Source: Casimicrobium huifangae
GTDB lineage: Bacteria > Pseudomonadota > Gammaproteobacteria > Burkholderiales > Casimicrobiaceae
Assembly: GCF_009746125.1 (NCBI RefSeq)
Contig: NZ_CP041352.1
Span: 1,019,847-1,083,846, forward strand
Length of the DNA: 64,000 bases
Reading direction: 5' to 3'
The position numbers and the translations under genes are program-made. The notes below the pieces were generated by a model. The model saw only the letters and a program-made list of their open reading frames with translations, did no database searches and was not told the DNA's origin. Shown here piece by piece: positions 10,508 to 20,448 of the stretch (position 1 is the stretch's first letter; each line of letters opens with the position of its first letter).

Positions 10508-11131
10508 ATGGCACGTTATACCGGCCCCAAGTGCAAGCTCTCCCGTCGTGAGGGCACCGATCTATTCCTGAAGAGCGCACGTCGCTCGCTCGACAGCAAG
10601 TGCAAACTGGCCGCAGCGCCGGGCCAGCACGGCGCCAAGTCGGGTCAACGCATGTCGAACTACGGCCTGCAACTGCGCGAAAAGCAGAAGCTGCGTCGTA
10701 TCTACGGCATCCTCGAACGTCAGTTCCGCCGCACGTTTGCCGAGGCAGCACGTCGCAAGGGCTCGACGGGTGAAAACCTGCTCAAGCTGCTTGAGTCGCG
10801 TCTTGATAACGTCGTCTACCGCATGGGCTTCGGCTCCACGCGCGCCGAAGCCCGCCAGCTGGTGAGCCACAAGGCGATTCTGGTCGACGGCAAGATGTGC
10901 AACATTCCCTCGGCCATCATTGCGCCGAACGCGGTGATCAGCGTCTGCGACAAGTCGAAGGCGCAAGCGCGCATCATCGACGCTGTTGCGCTGGCCGAGC
11001 GTATTGGCTTCCCTGGCTGGGTTGACGTGAACACCAAAGAGATGAAGGGCACGTTCAAGCACGCCCCTGATCGCAGTGAGTTCGCCTCCGACATCAACGA
11101 GAGCCTGGTCGTCGAGTTGTACTCGAAGTAA
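10508..11131 (+). CDS. rpsD: 30S ribosomal protein S4
   Basis: S4 nucleates 30S assembly and in E. coli represses the alpha operon through its mRNA. The 207-residue product has the N-terminal [16 protein letters not shown] and an S4 RNA-binding domain (about residues 97-160: [20 protein letters not shown]). The N-terminus has no zinc-cysteine cluster, which is normal for proteobacteria. Confidence 0.99.
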   Translation: MARYTGPKCKLSRREGTDLFLKSARRSLDSKCKLAAAPGQHGAKSGQRMSNYGLQLREKQKLRRIYGILERQFRRTFAEAARRKGSTGENLLKLLESRLDNVVYRMGFGSTRAEARQLVSHKAILVDGKMCNIPSAIIAPNAVISVCDKSKAQARIIDAVALAERIGFPGWVDVNTKEMKGTFKHAPDRSEFASDINESLVVELYSK

Positions 11132-11158
11132 TCCCATCCCTCACTGTAAAGGACGCGT

Positions 11159-12142
11159 ATGCAAAGTACTGCTTTTTTGAAACCGCGCAACATTGAGGTT
11201 CAAGCGACCAGCCCGTCGTCCGCTCGCGTGGTGATGGAGCCGTTCGAGCGTGGCTACGGCCACACGCTGGGCAATGCGCTTCGTCGCGTGCTGCTGTCGT
11301 CGATGCCAGGTTATGCCCCAACCGAGGTGTCGATCACCGGCGTCGTCCACGAGTACTCCACGCTGGAAGGCGTGCAGGAAGACGTGGTTGACCTGCTGCT
11401 CAATCTCAAGGGCGTGGTCATCAAGCTGCACAACCGCGACAACGCCGTGCTGACGCTGAAGAAAGAAGGCGCCGGCCCGGTCACCGCAGGTGACATCGAG
11501 TCGTCGCACGAGGTTGAGATCGTCAATCCGGAGCACGTCATCGCCAACCTCACGCAGGGTGGCAAGCTCGAGCTCGAGATCAAGGTCGAACGTGGCCGTG
11601 GTTATGTGCCGGCAACGGTGCGTACGGCGGCTGGCCAGACTGGCAACCGCAAGGTCGGCTCGATCCTGCTCGACGCATCGTTCAGCCCGGTCAAGCGTGT
11701 CAGCTATCTGGTCGAATCGGCCCGCGTTGAACAGCGCACCGACCTCGACAAGCTGGTGCTCGACATCGAGACCAATGGCGCGATCGAGCCGGAAGGCGCC
11801 GTTCGCTACGCAGCGAGCATCCTCGTGGATCAGCTCTCGGCGTTCGCTGACCTCAAGGGTACCGACATGCCGGCCCTCGAACGCGCCACGGCGTCGTTTG
11901 ACCCGGTGTTGCTGAAACCGGTGGACGATCTCGAACTGACCGTCCGCTCGGCCAACTGCTTGAAGGCAGAAAACATTCACTACATCGGCGATCTCGTGCA
12001 ACGCACCGAGACCGAGTTGCTCAAGACTCCGAACCTCGGCCGCAAATCGCTCAACGAAATCAAGGAAGTTCTCTCGCAGCGCGGACTCGCGCTGGGCACC
12101 AAGATCGACAACTGGCCGCCGGCTGGTCTTGATCGCGGTTAA
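11159..12142 (+). CDS. rpoA: DNA-directed RNA polymerase subunit alpha
   Basis: RpoA dimerises to scaffold the beta and beta' subunits, and its C-terminal domain contacts UP elements and activators. The 327-residue product has the N-terminal assembly domain ([22 protein letters not shown] near residue 26) and the C-terminal domain with [19 protein letters not shown] and [19 protein letters not shown]. It is flanked by rpsD and rplQ. Confidence 0.99.
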   Translation: MQSTAFLKPRNIEVQATSPSSARVVMEPFERGYGHTLGNALRRVLLSSMPGYAPTEVSITGVVHEYSTLEGVQEDVVDLLLNLKGVVIKLHNRDNAVLTLKKEGAGPVTAGDIESSHEVEIVNPEHVIANLTQGGKLELEIKVERGRGYVPATVRTAAGQTGNRKVGSILLDASFSPVKRVSYLVESARVEQRTDLDKLVLDIETNGAIEPEGAVRYAASILVDQLSAFADLKGTDMPALERATASFDPVLLKPVDDLELTVRSANCLKAENIHYIGDLVQRTETELLKTPNLGRKSLNEIKEVLSQRGLALGTKIDNWPPAGLDRG

Positions 12143-12163
12143 CCGAGAGACAGGAGAAGAATC

Positions 12164-12568
12164 ATGCGTCACGGTCACGGACTGCGCAAACTCAACCGCA
12201 CCAGCGAGCATCGTCAAGCGATGCTGCGCAACCTCTCAACCGCATTGCTTCGTTATGAAGTGATTCGCACCACGCTGCCGAAGGCCAAAGAGCTGCGCCG
12301 CGTTGTCGAACCGCTCATCACGCTCGGCAAGAAGCCCACGCTGGCCAACCGCCGCCTGGCGTTCGATCGCATCCGCGATCGCGACATCGTCGGCAAGGTG
12401 TTCAACGAACTGGGCCCGCGTTACGCCAACCGCAACGGCGGCTACGTGCGCATCCTGAAGTACGGCTTCCGTCAGGGCGACAATGCTCCGATGGCGCTCG
12501 TGCAGCTGATGGATCGCCCGGAAGTCGCTGCCGAAGCGCCTGCCGCTGAGGAAGCAAAAGCAGAATAA
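12164..12568 (+). CDS. rplQ: 50S ribosomal protein L17
   Basis: L17 lies near the tunnel exit. The 134-residue product starts [20 protein letters not shown] and contains [14 protein letters not shown] and [21 protein letters not shown]; an acidic Ala/Glu tail follows. AGGAGA precedes the ATG. It is the last gene of the series, with a perfect terminator 18 bases after the stop. Confidence 0.99.
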   Translation: MRHGHGLRKLNRTSEHRQAMLRNLSTALLRYEVIRTTLPKAKELRRVVEPLITLGKKPTLANRRLAFDRIRDRDIVGKVFNELGPRYANRNGGYVRILKYGFRQGDNAPMALVQLMDRPEVAAEAPAAEEAKAE

Positions 12569-12586
12569 TCCAGTTCACTGGAAAAC

Positions 12587-12614
12587 AAAAAAGCCGGGAT
12601 TTCCCGGCTTTTTT
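12587..12614 (+). terminator. intrinsic terminator after rplQ
   Basis: A perfect 13-bp inverted repeat (six A, then GCCGGGA; loop TT; then TCCCGGC and six T). With A-runs and T-runs on opposite sides it could work on both strands. It ends the alpha-operon transcript. Confidence 0.9.
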
Positions 12615-12633
12615 GTTGCTGTCGAAGTACTGG

Positions 12634-12745
12634 CTTTATGCTGAAAGCCGCATGCCATATGGGCTCAGCTTATAAAAGAGCGGACAGTCGACTTGGCCTC
12701 ATTTCGCCATCGAAACCCAGTGGATACGCCATTTGATCGACAAGG
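12634..12745. repeat. dyad-symmetric dispersed element, copy B
   Basis: CTTT at 12634; first hairpin GCCGCATGCCATATGGGC at 12647-12664; exactly 20 nt; CAGTCGACTT at 12685-12694; exactly 20 nt; second arm starting ACCC at 12715; mirrored end CAAGG near 12741-12745. It lies between the rplQ terminator and the stop of the convergent GlsB gene. The second arm is more degenerate than the first. Confidence 0.75.
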
Positions 12746-12751
12746 CTGCTA

Positions 12752-13009
12752 TCAGCTCGCGTCCGATTTTTTGGTGATCAGGCTGTACACAAACACCACT
12801 ACGATTGCGCCGACGACTGACGCGATCCAGTGCGTACCCGCCGCCTTCGAGACAATGCCAAGCTGCTGTCCGCCAATGGTGCCAAGCAGTGACCCGATGA
12901 CGCCGAGGATGGCGGTCACGATGATGCCGCCTCCCTGCTTGCCGGGGACGATGAACTTTGCAATGGCGCCGACGACCAGACCAACCAGTGCCAAAATGAT
13001 GTAATCCAT
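12752..13009 (-). CDS. GlsB/YeaQ/YmgE family membrane protein
   Basis: An 85-residue, glycine-rich protein of three hydrophobic segments (about residues 3-20, 28-48 and 60-78) with the family motif GGGIIVTAILGVIGSLLG. Members (also named transglycosylase-associated proteins) are small inner-membrane proteins often induced by stress; no biochemical activity is established. AAGGAGGTT precedes the ATG, a strong ribosome site. It is convergent with rplQ. The plus-strand frame opposite is a shadow. Confidence 0.9.
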   Translation of the reverse strand: MDYIILALVGLVVGAIAKFIVPGKQGGGIIVTAILGVIGSLLGTIGGQQLGIVSKAAGTHWIASVVGAIVVVFVYSLITKKSDAS

Positions 13010-13115
13010 GCAACCTCCTTGTGGAACAGCGCGAACTGTACACCAATAGGGGTTATCCCGCGTTGCCAGAACGGTCTGGAAATTTTGCGGCTGTCCGCAT
13101 AGAGGAGAACTTGGG

Positions 13116-13730
13116 ATGGGCTGGCTGCAAAGTCACTTGCCGGAACTTGCGATGTCTGCTGCGATGGCTTGGGGCGCCGGGCTTCGCCTCTACCTCGTGG
13201 TGTTCGTTGTTGGCATGCTCGGCAAATTTGGCTACGTTCCGCTGCCCGAGACGTTGAAAATTCTCACCAATCCGATCGTCCTTGGCGCCGCCGGATTTAT
13301 GTCGTTCATCGAATTCTTCGCGGACAAGATCCCGTGGCTGGATAGTCTGTGGGATGCGGTACACACGTTCCTGCGCATCCCCGCGGGTGCCGCGCTGGCT
13401 GCCGGAATGCTCGGTGATAGCGGCGAAGGCTTGGCAATGGCGGCTGCAATCATCGGAGGCACGCTGACAGCGGGCACTCACTTTGGCAAGGCTGGCACAC
13501 GAGCGGCGGTTAACACGTCGCCGGAGCCCTTTACCAACATTGGCGTGTCGGTCGCCGAAGACGCCGCGGTTGCGGGCGGTCTTGCGCTGGCAATCGCCAA
13601 TCCGCTGGTCTTTCTGGTGGTGTTGCTCGTGGTTGTCGTGGCGTTGGTCTTCCTGATCCGTTTTATCCTGCGTGGCCTTCAGGCCACCATTTCGCGGCTG
13701 GCATCGCGGCGCACCGCAGCAGCCTCATGA
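13116..13730 (+). CDS. DUF4126 domain membrane protein
   Basis: A 204-residue membrane protein with several hydrophobic helices, an internal GTHFGKAGTRAAVNTSPEPF segment, and a strongly hydrophobic last helix followed by a basic tail. This matches DUF4126 proteins as I know them; no function is established. Start chosen at ATG 13116 after GAGGAGAACTTGGG. It could be cotranscribed with the acyltransferase downstream. Confidence 0.75.
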   Translation: MGWLQSHLPELAMSAAMAWGAGLRLYLVVFVVGMLGKFGYVPLPETLKILTNPIVLGAAGFMSFIEFFADKIPWLDSLWDAVHTFLRIPAGAALAAGMLGDSGEGLAMAAAIIGGTLTAGTHFGKAGTRAAVNTSPEPFTNIGVSVAEDAAVAGGLALAIANPLVFLVVLLVVVVALVFLIRFILRGLQATISRLASRRTAAAS

Positions 13731-13791
13731 CTGCATCGAAACTGGCGATCATCTCCGACGTATCAGCCTGTCGCATCCACCCGTATCGCAC

Positions 13792-14967
13792 GTGATCGAC
13801 AACAGGTCCTGGGACGATGCGCTGACCGGGCTGCGCGGGCTGGCGGCAAGCTGGGTGTTGCTGTTCCACCTGTTCGGGGTGGTTGGACCGCGCGCGCTGT
13901 TTGTTCCGGGCACCTCGATCGAGTTGCACTGGCTGCTCACGTCGGGCGGCGCCGGCGTCTGGGTGCTCTACACGCTTTGCGGATACCTGCTGGCGGGCCC
14001 ATTCGTTACGCGCGAAAACTCGCGTCAAGTGCCACACATTCGTCGCTACCTGCTCCGTCGGCTGTGGCGCATTCTTCCACCCCTATGGGTGCAGATATTG
14101 GTGCTGTCGATCGTGGCTGGTTGGGCAGATGGGCAGATGCTGATTCGTCTCAAGGAGATGCTGCCATACGCCTTGCTCGTTCAGAATCTCGTACTGCCAT
14201 TGTCAGCTCCTGCTGCCAACGCAGTGTGGTGGACACTGCCAGTCGAGTTCGACTTCTACCTGCTGCTGCCATTGCTTTTTGCAATCGTCGGCCCCCATCT
14301 GGCGCGCCGCCCCCGTATGGCAGCGATGTGGATACTGCTGATCGCAGTCGCCGTCGAGATCGCCTGGCGCCAACACTGGCTCAAGGTCATTGATCCGCAG
14401 CGTGTCGCCGATCTGGTTGCCGTTGCTGGTCAATTGCCGGGTGTTCTGTCCTGCTTTGCCATTGGCATCGCGACCCGTCTGCACCAAGCTACGGCAGCAC
14501 GCGGCGACTCTCGCGGCATCGCTGCCAACGGACTTTTCCTTTTGGGCATCGTCATTGCGGTGGCAGCCATCGTGGCTGCCCATCTCACAGCAGCTACTTA
14601 CTGGCGCGGGTCGTTGATGTATTACCTGCTACAGCCAGCGGTCGCAACGGGCTGCGCGCTGATCATTCTTGCTTGTGAACGAGGTGGCGCAATGGCCCGC
14701 GCGCTGCTTGCCAACCCGATTAGCCGCTGGCTGGGCCTGATCAGCTACAGCCTTTATCTCTGGCATCTGCCGATATTCGACTGGCTCGCGCCAGCGTCCC
14801 GCGTGACGCCACTGCAGGGCACTGAACTTTGGACGTACATTGCACTCGCCATGACTGCCACGCTTTTGGTGGCTAGTGCGTCCTATCTGCTTGTCGAGAG
14901 GCCGGCGCTGGCGATGATGGGGCGCTACCGCGCGCGTAAGTCGAATCAGGCTTCCACGGCTGGCTAG
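13792..14967 (+). CDS. acyltransferase 3 (OafA/YrhL) family membrane protein
   Basis: A polytopic membrane acyltransferase of the family that O-acetylates sugars in cell-surface polysaccharides. Near the N-terminus it has the family signature LRGLAASWVLLFHLFG, with the catalytic-type His of the first helix, followed by about ten hydrophobic segments and the late SLYLWHLPIF motif near residue 320. I prefer the GTG start at 13792 (391 residues); a GTG at 13672 would add 40 residues that overlap the DUF4126 gene and look non-family. The substrate is unknown. Its stop overlaps the dnaE stop by 4 bases, convergently. Confidence 0.85.
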   Translation: MIDNRSWDDALTGLRGLAASWVLLFHLFGVVGPRALFVPGTSIELHWLLTSGGAGVWVLYTLCGYLLAGPFVTRENSRQVPHIRRYLLRRLWRILPPLWVQILVLSIVAGWADGQMLIRLKEMLPYALLVQNLVLPLSAPAANAVWWTLPVEFDFYLLLPLLFAIVGPHLARRPRMAAMWILLIAVAVEIAWRQHWLKVIDPQRVADLVAVAGQLPGVLSCFAIGIATRLHQATAARGDSRGIAANGLFLLGIVIAVAAIVAAHLTAATYWRGSLMYYLLQPAVATGCALIILACERGGAMARALLANPISRWLGLISYSLYLWHLPIFDWLAPASRVTPLQGTELWTYIALAMTATLLVASASYLLVERPALAMMGRYRARKSNQASTAG

Positions 14968-17900
14968 AACTCCAGTTCCGCCTTCAGCTTGGCAAGCAGG
15001 TCAGAGTGCGGTCGGACGCGCCACTCGTCGCCGAGCGCCACATCACCGCGGTAGCCCTTTTTCAGCACTTTGATGTACACCGGGATCGGTCCGGGGCGAT
15101 AGGCTTTCAGCGTCGCCAGTACTGCGCTGGCCTCGCCAGCCGCACTGCTGCCATTGAGCGGCACCACCAGGCGCCGGGCGAACTGTTCGCGCGCCTTTTC
15201 GATGTCGTAGATGGCATCGGCAATCACGCGGGTGCCGCCATCGCGGTTGCTGGTGACCCGCGCTTCGATCACCACCGGGATGTCTTCCTTTAACCAGTGC
15301 CGGTGCATCTCGAACACCGTCGCCGGCAGCATGATTTCATAGACGGCCGTACGGTCGTCTATGGCGAGGAAGCACATGCGGCCATTCTTGCCGTTGATCA
15401 CGCGTACCGCGTTGACAATGCCGGCGAGGCGCTGCTTGTTGTCGCTCGGCGCGACGTTGTCCAGCCGCATGGTGGTCACTGGCTGCAGATGGCTGCGATA
15501 AGCCTCGTAGGGGTGCCCGCTGAGGTACAACCCCAGCGCGGTCTTCTCGTAGGCGAGCGATTCCAGCAATTCCCACGGTCGGGCGTCGACCAGCGGTACG
15601 TCCTGCACACTCGGCTCGTCGCCGAACAGGCTGTTCTGCGACGCATTGGCCTGCGCGCGCTCGGCCTCCGACAGCGCTGCCGCCACGGAGGCGAATGCGC
15701 TGGCGCGGTTCGGATGCAGCTTGTCGAACGCACCGGCCTTGATCAGCGCTTCAACGGTGCGACGGTTGACCGTCTGCGTATTGACGCGACGACAGAAGTC
15801 GAACAGATCCCTGAACGGACCGCCTTCGCTGCGCGCGCGCAGGATCTCGATCACCGCGCCCTCGCCAGTGCCCTTGACGCCGCCGAGACCGTAGCGGATG
15901 GTCTTGCGATCAATCGGCACGAAGCGGTATTCACCGAGGTTCACGTCCGGCGCTTCGAACTTGAGCCCGTTGGCGAATGAGTCCTCCAGCAGTTGCCGCA
16001 CCTTGTCGGTGTCGTTCATCACCGCGCTCATATTGGCGGCCATGAACGCTGCGGTGTGGTGGCGCTTGAAGTACGCCGTCTGATAGGCGAGCAGGGCGTA
16101 GGCGGCCGAGTGCGACTTGTTGAAGCCGTAGCCTGCGAACTTCTCCATGTCGTCGAACAACACGGTCGACTGTTTTTCTGTGAGCCCGTTCTTGCTGGCG
16201 CCTTCGTTAAAGATGACGCGGTGCTTCGCCATCTCCTCGGGCTTCTTCTTGCCCATTGCGCGGCGCAGCAGATCGGCGCCACCGAGCGAATAACCGCCGA
16301 TGATCTGCGCAGCCTGCATCACCTGTTCCTGGTACACCATGATGCCGAAGGTCTCTTCCAGCATCGGCTTCAGGCGGTCGTCGTAATACTCCGCCGTCTG
16401 GGTGCCGTTCTTGCGCGCGATGTAGTCCGGGATCAGATCCATCGGACCCGGACGGTACAGCGCGTTGAGCGCGGTCAGGTCTTCCAGCCGCGACGGCTTG
16501 GCCTTCGCGAGCAGGTCCTTCATGCCTGTCGATTCAAACTGGAAGATGGCGACGGTATTGGTGTCGCGGAAGATCTGGTAGACCGACTGATCGTCGAGCG
16601 GCAAAGTCTGCAGGTCGATCTCGAACGTCGGATCGAGCCGCTTGCAGAAGCGGATCGTCCAGTCAAGGATGGTCAGCGTGGTGAGGCCGAGGAAGTCGAA
16701 CTTGACCAGACCGACCGCTTCAACATCATCCTTGTCGTACTGGCTCACCATCGCAGAACCTTCGTCCTGCGAGTAGAGCGGGCAGAAATCGGTGAGCTTT
16801 CCCGGTGCGATCAGCACACCACCCGCGTGCATGCCGACGTTGCGGGGTAACCCCTCCACTTGCGCCGCGAGGTCAAGCAGCTCGGCCACTTCCTCCTCGT
16901 TGCGCTCGCGGTCCACGAGCAGTGGCTCCGCCTCCTTGGCGTAGATGGTGTTGGCTTCTCTCTTCTTCGGGTCGTCCGGCGCCGGCGCCAGTGTCGTCCA
17001 CTTGCCCGGCGCGAACGGGATCAGCTTGGCGACGCCGTCGACAAAGGTGTAGGGCATGTCAAGCACACGGCCGCAGTCGCGCACCGCCGCCTTGGCTGCC
17101 ATGGTGCCAAAGGTGGCGATCTGGCCGACACTTTCCTCGCCGTACTTCTTGCGCACGTAGTCGATCACGCGATCGCGACCATCCTGGCAGAAATCGATGT
17201 CGAAGTCAGGCATCGATACCCGTTCCGGGTTCAGGAAGCGCTCGAACAGCAGGTTGTACTTGAGGGGGTCAAGATCGGTAATTCCCAAGCTGTACGCCAC
17301 CAGCGAGCCCGCACCTGAGCCACGTCCCGGCCCGACGGGCACGCCGTTGTTCTTGGCCCAGCCAATGAAGTCCGCCACGATCAGGAAGTAACCCGGAAAG
17401 CCCATCTTGATGATGACGCCGATCTCGAACTCGCAGCGCGCCACATAACGCGGGCGCTCGGCATCACGTTGGGCTACGTCAGGGTAAAGCACTGCCAGGC
17501 GCTTTTCGAGCCCAGCCATCACCTCGTTGTGCAGGTGCGTCTCGATGGTGACGCCTTCTGGCAGCGGAAAGTTCGGCAGGTAGTTCGTGCCGAGTGTCAT
17601 CTCCAGATTGCAGCGTTTTGCGATCAGCAACGTATTCGCCAGTGCCTGCGGATAATCGGCGAATTTCTCGACCATCTCCGCCTGCGTGAGAAATCGCTGC
17701 TGCTCGGTGAACTGCCGGGGTCGACGGCCATCGCCCAGCGTATAGCCCTCGGCGATGCAGACACGCGCTTCATGCGCCTTGTAGTCTTCTACCGTCGCAA
17801 ACTGCATCGGGTGCGTTGCGACCACTGGCAGGCCCGCCTCCGTTGCCAGACGAACACTGTGCTCGTTCAGATGATGTTCGTTCTCGAAGCCGGCCCGGTG

Positions 17901-18416
17901 AATTTCCATCGCGAAGCGGTTCGGGAACGCCTGCGACCAGAAAGCTGCTGCCCGCTGGGCCGTCGCCAGCTGCCCGTTGCGCAGCGCGATGCCGATTTCG
18001 CCATACCAGCCACCGCTCAGGCAGAACACTCCTTCAGTCGCGGCAGCGTCGGCAATCCACTCGCGCCGGATCAGGGCGCGCCCGCGATGCTGGTTTTCGC
18101 GGAAGGCACGGGTCAACCAGTCGCAGAGCTTCAGATAGCCAGCATGTGTCTCCGCAAGAAAGAGCAATCGCGCCGGCTCGTGTGCCGGATCAACTGCCTC
18201 AATCCAGGCATCAACGCCGCAAACGGGCTTGATGCCCTTGGCGCGAGCAGCCTTGTAAAACTTGACGAAGCCGAACAGGTTGTTGAGGTCAGTGATCGCC
18301 AGTGCGACCTGCTCATCAGCTGCCGCCAGCTTCACCGCATCGGCGATACGCAGCGTCGAATCGACGATCGAATACTCGCTGTGCAGGCGCAGATGGACAA
18401 AGGACGGCGCGGTCAT
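14964..18416 (-). CDS. dnaE: DNA polymerase III subunit alpha
   Basis: DnaE is the replicative polymerase catalytic subunit. The 1150-residue product has the N-terminal PHP domain (FVHLRLHSEYSIVDSTLRI), the polymerase palm with GPGRGSGAGSLVAYSLGITD near residue 362 and the catalytic aspartates D404 and D406 in PDFDIDF, the third acidic site in VKFDFLGL, and a fingers region FGIMVYQEQVMQ. The tau-binding and OB regions follow. Length is normal for a beta-proteobacterial DnaE1. No replication partner genes are adjacent. Confidence 0.98.
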   Translation of the reverse strand: MTAPSFVHLRLHSEYSIVDSTLRIADAVKLAAADEQVALAITDLNNLFGFVKFYKAARAKGIKPVCGVDAWIEAVDPAHEPARLLFLAETHAGYLKLCDWLTRAFRENQHRGRALIRREWIADAAATEGVFCLSGGWYGEIGIALRNGQLATAQRAAAFWSQAFPNRFAMEIHRAGFENEHHLNEHSVRLATEAGLPVVATHPMQFATVEDYKAHEARVCIAEGYTLGDGRRPRQFTEQQRFLTQAEMVEKFADYPQALANTLLIAKRCNLEMTLGTNYLPNFPLPEGVTIETHLHNEVMAGLEKRLAVLYPDVAQRDAERPRYVARCEFEIGVIIKMGFPGYFLIVADFIGWAKNNGVPVGPGRGSGAGSLVAYSLGITDLDPLKYNLLFERFLNPERVSMPDFDIDFCQDGRDRVIDYVRKKYGEESVGQIATFGTMAAKAAVRDCGRVLDMPYTFVDGVAKLIPFAPGKWTTLAPAPDDPKKREANTIYAKEAEPLLVDRERNEEEVAELLDLAAQVEGLPRNVGMHAGGVLIAPGKLTDFCPLYSQDEGSAMVSQYDKDDVEAVGLVKFDFLGLTTLTILDWTIRFCKRLDPTFEIDLQTLPLDDQSVYQIFRDTNTVAIFQFESTGMKDLLAKAKPSRLEDLTALNALYRPGPMDLIPDYIARKNGTQTAEYYDDRLKPMLEETFGIMVYQEQVMQAAQIIGGYSLGGADLLRRAMGKKKPEEMAKHRVIFNEGASKNGLTEKQSTVLFDDMEKFAGYGFNKSHSAAYALLAYQTAYFKRHHTAAFMAANMSAVMNDTDKVRQLLEDSFANGLKFEAPDVNLGEYRFVPIDRKTIRYGLGGVKGTGEGAVIEILRARSEGGPFRDLFDFCRRVNTQTVNRRTVEALIKAGAFDKLHPNRASAFASVAAALSEAERAQANASQNSLFGDEPSVQDVPLVDARPWELLESLAYEKTALGLYLSGHPYEAYRSHLQPVTTMRLDNVAPSDNKQRLAGIVNAVRVINGKNGRMCFLAIDDRTAVYEIMLPATVFEMHRHWLKEDIPVVIEARVTSNRDGGTRVIADAIYDIEKAREQFARRLVVPLNGSSAAGEASAVLATLKAYRPGPIPVYIKVLKKGYRGDVALGDEWRVRPHSDLLAKLKAELEF

Positions 18417-18432
18417 CCTGCAATTTTACGAA

Positions 18433-18451
18433 GGCCGGGACGATCCCGGCC
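18433..18451. repeat. perfect 8-bp inverted repeat between two minus-strand genes
   Basis: GGCCGGGA and TCCCGGCC separated by CGA form a stable hairpin between the binding-protein stop (18533) and the dnaE start (18416). No T-run follows on the minus strand, so an intrinsic terminator is only a weak possibility. Confidence 0.55.
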
Positions 18452-18532
18452 CAAGGGAGCCGGGATCCGCGCCGCTGCACGCTCGCAGCCGGACGCACTT
18501 CTTCGCGGTCCGGCTGGGCGTCTGGGAACGTG

Positions 18533-19726
18533 CTACTGTCCCGAGCGCAGCCGCTTCACTTCCTCGTCGGTCGGCTGTACGTCCTTGCCGTCCACGTAGC
18601 GCCAGTTGACCATCACACCCTTGCCGTCCTTTTGCGCCAGGCGGCCAACGTAGGCACCCATCGTCGACTGGTTGTCCTGCGCGCGCCAGGTGATCTTGCC
18701 GAACGGGCTTTCGACCGTCAGGTTCTTCATTGCGGCCTGCATCTTCGCCACGTCGGTCGAGTTCGACTTTTTCAGCATGGCGGCGATTGACTTCATCGTT
18801 GCGTAGCCAACTACCGAGCCCAGACGTGGGTGATCCTTGTACTTCGCCAGATACGCCTCGCGGAACGCCTTGTGCTCCGGCGTATTGATGTCCTGCCACG
18901 GGTAGCCGGTCACCAGCCAGCCGTTCGGCGTTTCGTCCTTCAGCGTGTCCAGATACTCCGGCTCGCCCGAGAGCAGGCTCACCACCGGGCGATCCTTGAA
19001 CAGGCCGCGCGTATTGCCTTCGCGCACGAACTTCTGTAGATCGGTGCCGAAGGTCACGTTGAAGATGGCATCCACCTTTGCATCCAGCAGCGCCTGCGTC
19101 ACCGCGCCAGCATCAATCTTGCCAAGCGGCGCTGCCTGCTCGACAAACTCCACGCCGCCGGCCGGTTGCGCCGCGATCAGCAGCTTCTTGAACGAATTGG
19201 CAGCGGATTGGCCGTATTCGTAGTTCGGGTAGACGATGCCCCAGCGCTTCTTGTTCAGTTTGGCGGCTTCGGGCACCAGCATGGTCGTCTGCATGTAGGT
19301 GGAAGCGCGCAGGCGGTACGTGTAGGCGTTGCCGTTTCCCCACGTCACTTTGTCCGACAGCGGCTCGCTGGCGACGAACAACACCTTGCGCTGCTTGGCG
19401 AAATCGCCCACCGCCAGACCGATGTTGGAGAGGAAGGTGCCCGACAGCACGGCCACCTTCTCGCGCGAGACCAGCTCCTCTGCCACGCGCACGGCGTCGC
19501 CGGGGTTGGCGTTGTCGTCACGGAACACAGTCTCAAGCTTCTTGCCATTGACGCCGCCCGCCTTGTTGATCTCGTCTTGCGCCAGCTCCCAGCCCTTCTT
19601 GTACGGTTCCAGGAAGGCCGGCTGCGCCTTGTAGCTGTTGATCTCGCCGATCTTGATGGTGGATTGCGCTATCGCCGCGCTGGCGGCGAGAGCAGAAAGC
19701 GTGATGGCAAGCAGGGTGCGTTTCAT
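18533..19726 (-). CDS. LivJ/LivK-type ABC transporter substrate-binding protein
   Basis: A periplasmic binding protein of the type I fold used by branched-chain amino acid and related transporters. The 397-residue product has a signal peptide (MKRTLLAITLSALAASAAIAQ, cleaved after AIAQ), then STIKIGEINSYKA and LAQDEINKAGGVNGKKLE, which match family 4/6 receptors. No permease or ATPase gene lies nearby, so it is an orphan component here and its ligand cannot be assigned. It lies upstream of dnaE in the same direction, with a hairpin between them. Confidence 0.9.
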   Translation of the reverse strand: MKRTLLAITLSALAASAAIAQSTIKIGEINSYKAQPAFLEPYKKGWELAQDEINKAGGVNGKKLETVFRDDNANPGDAVRVAEELVSREKVAVLSGTFLSNIGLAVGDFAKQRKVLFVASEPLSDKVTWGNGNAYTYRLRASTYMQTTMLVPEAAKLNKKRWGIVYPNYEYGQSAANSFKKLLIAAQPAGGVEFVEQAAPLGKIDAGAVTQALLDAKVDAIFNVTFGTDLQKFVREGNTRGLFKDRPVVSLLSGEPEYLDTLKDETPNGWLVTGYPWQDINTPEHKAFREAYLAKYKDHPRLGSVVGYATMKSIAAMLKKSNSTDVAKMQAAMKNLTVESPFGKITWRAQDNQSTMGAYVGRLAQKDGKGVMVNWRYVDGKDVQPTDEEVKRLRSGQ

Positions 19727-19920
19727 GGTCTGTCCTCAGTAATTGGCCGGTAGGCCACTGCCGCCGGCACCTGCCGGTCGGGCGCGTCGATAACGCGGAT
19801 GTCGCCGCACGGTTTACACAACGATTCATCGCGCGTGCGGCGCCGCAGCAATGTAGCGCATCGTGTGCGTTCTGCGCGACAATTGCCGGTCACTCATCCA
19901 TATGATTTGAAGGGCTTGCC

Positions 19921-20448
19921 ATGAAACTGGCTCTGAAAGTTCTGAAGTATCTGGTCGGCCTGATCGTTGTGTTGCTGGCGGCAGGTTTTCTGCTGCCGGC
20001 TGAATATTCGGCGCAGCGCAGCGTCACCATCAACGCCCCGGTCGACAAGGTGTTCCCGCTGGTTGCCAACCAGAAGGAATGGAAACGCTGGAGCGTGTGG
20101 AACCAGCGTGACCCAAACATGACGATGACTTACGCTGGCCCCGAGGCCGCCGTCGGCTCCAAATGGACCTGGACGAGCAAGAGCGAGGGCAATGGCGGCA
20201 TGGAATGGTCCGCGCTCGACGCCAACAAGCGCGTCGGGTTTATCCTGCGCATGGAAGACATGACGCCGGCCACCGGTGAGCTGACCTTCGCCGCCGAAGG
20301 TAATGGAACCAAAGTGGTGTGGACGATGAACGGCAACGCCGGCATGAACCCGATCTTTCGCTGGTTCGGCCTGTTCATGGACAAGATGGTCGGCCCCGAT
20401 TTCGAAGCCGGCCTGAAAAATCTCAAGAAACTTGCAGAGGCATCGTGA
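19921..20448 (+). CDS. SRPBCC (START/polyketide-cyclase-like) family protein
   Basis: A 175-residue protein with an N-terminal hydrophobic segment (residues 5-24, probably a membrane anchor or signal), then a SRPBCC helix-grip domain starting at SAQRSVTINAPVDKVFPLVANQ. This superfamily binds hydrophobic ligands; no specific reaction can be named. Its TGA overlaps the ATG of the inositol oxygenase by one base (20446-20450), so the two are probably translationally coupled, which hints at a shared context. Confidence 0.85.
   Translation: MKLALKVLKYLVGLIVVLLAAGFLLPAEYSAQRSVTINAPVDKVFPLVANQKEWKRWSVWNQRDPNMTMTYAGPEAAVGSKWTWTSKSEGNGGMEWSALDANKRVGFILRMEDMTPATGELTFAAEGNGTKVVWTMNGNAGMNPIFRWFGLFMDKMVGPDFEAGLKNLKKLAEAS

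Noticed and set aside
12686-12693. AGTCGACT sites as chance occurrences
   Set aside because: A single octamer would be trivial, but the sites recur in intergenic DNA with identical distances to paired hairpins, so chance was rejected and the sites are reported as an element.
18433-18451. Terminator between the binding-protein gene and dnaE
   Set aside because: The stem is strong, but no T-run follows on the minus strand, so it is listed only as an inverted repeat.
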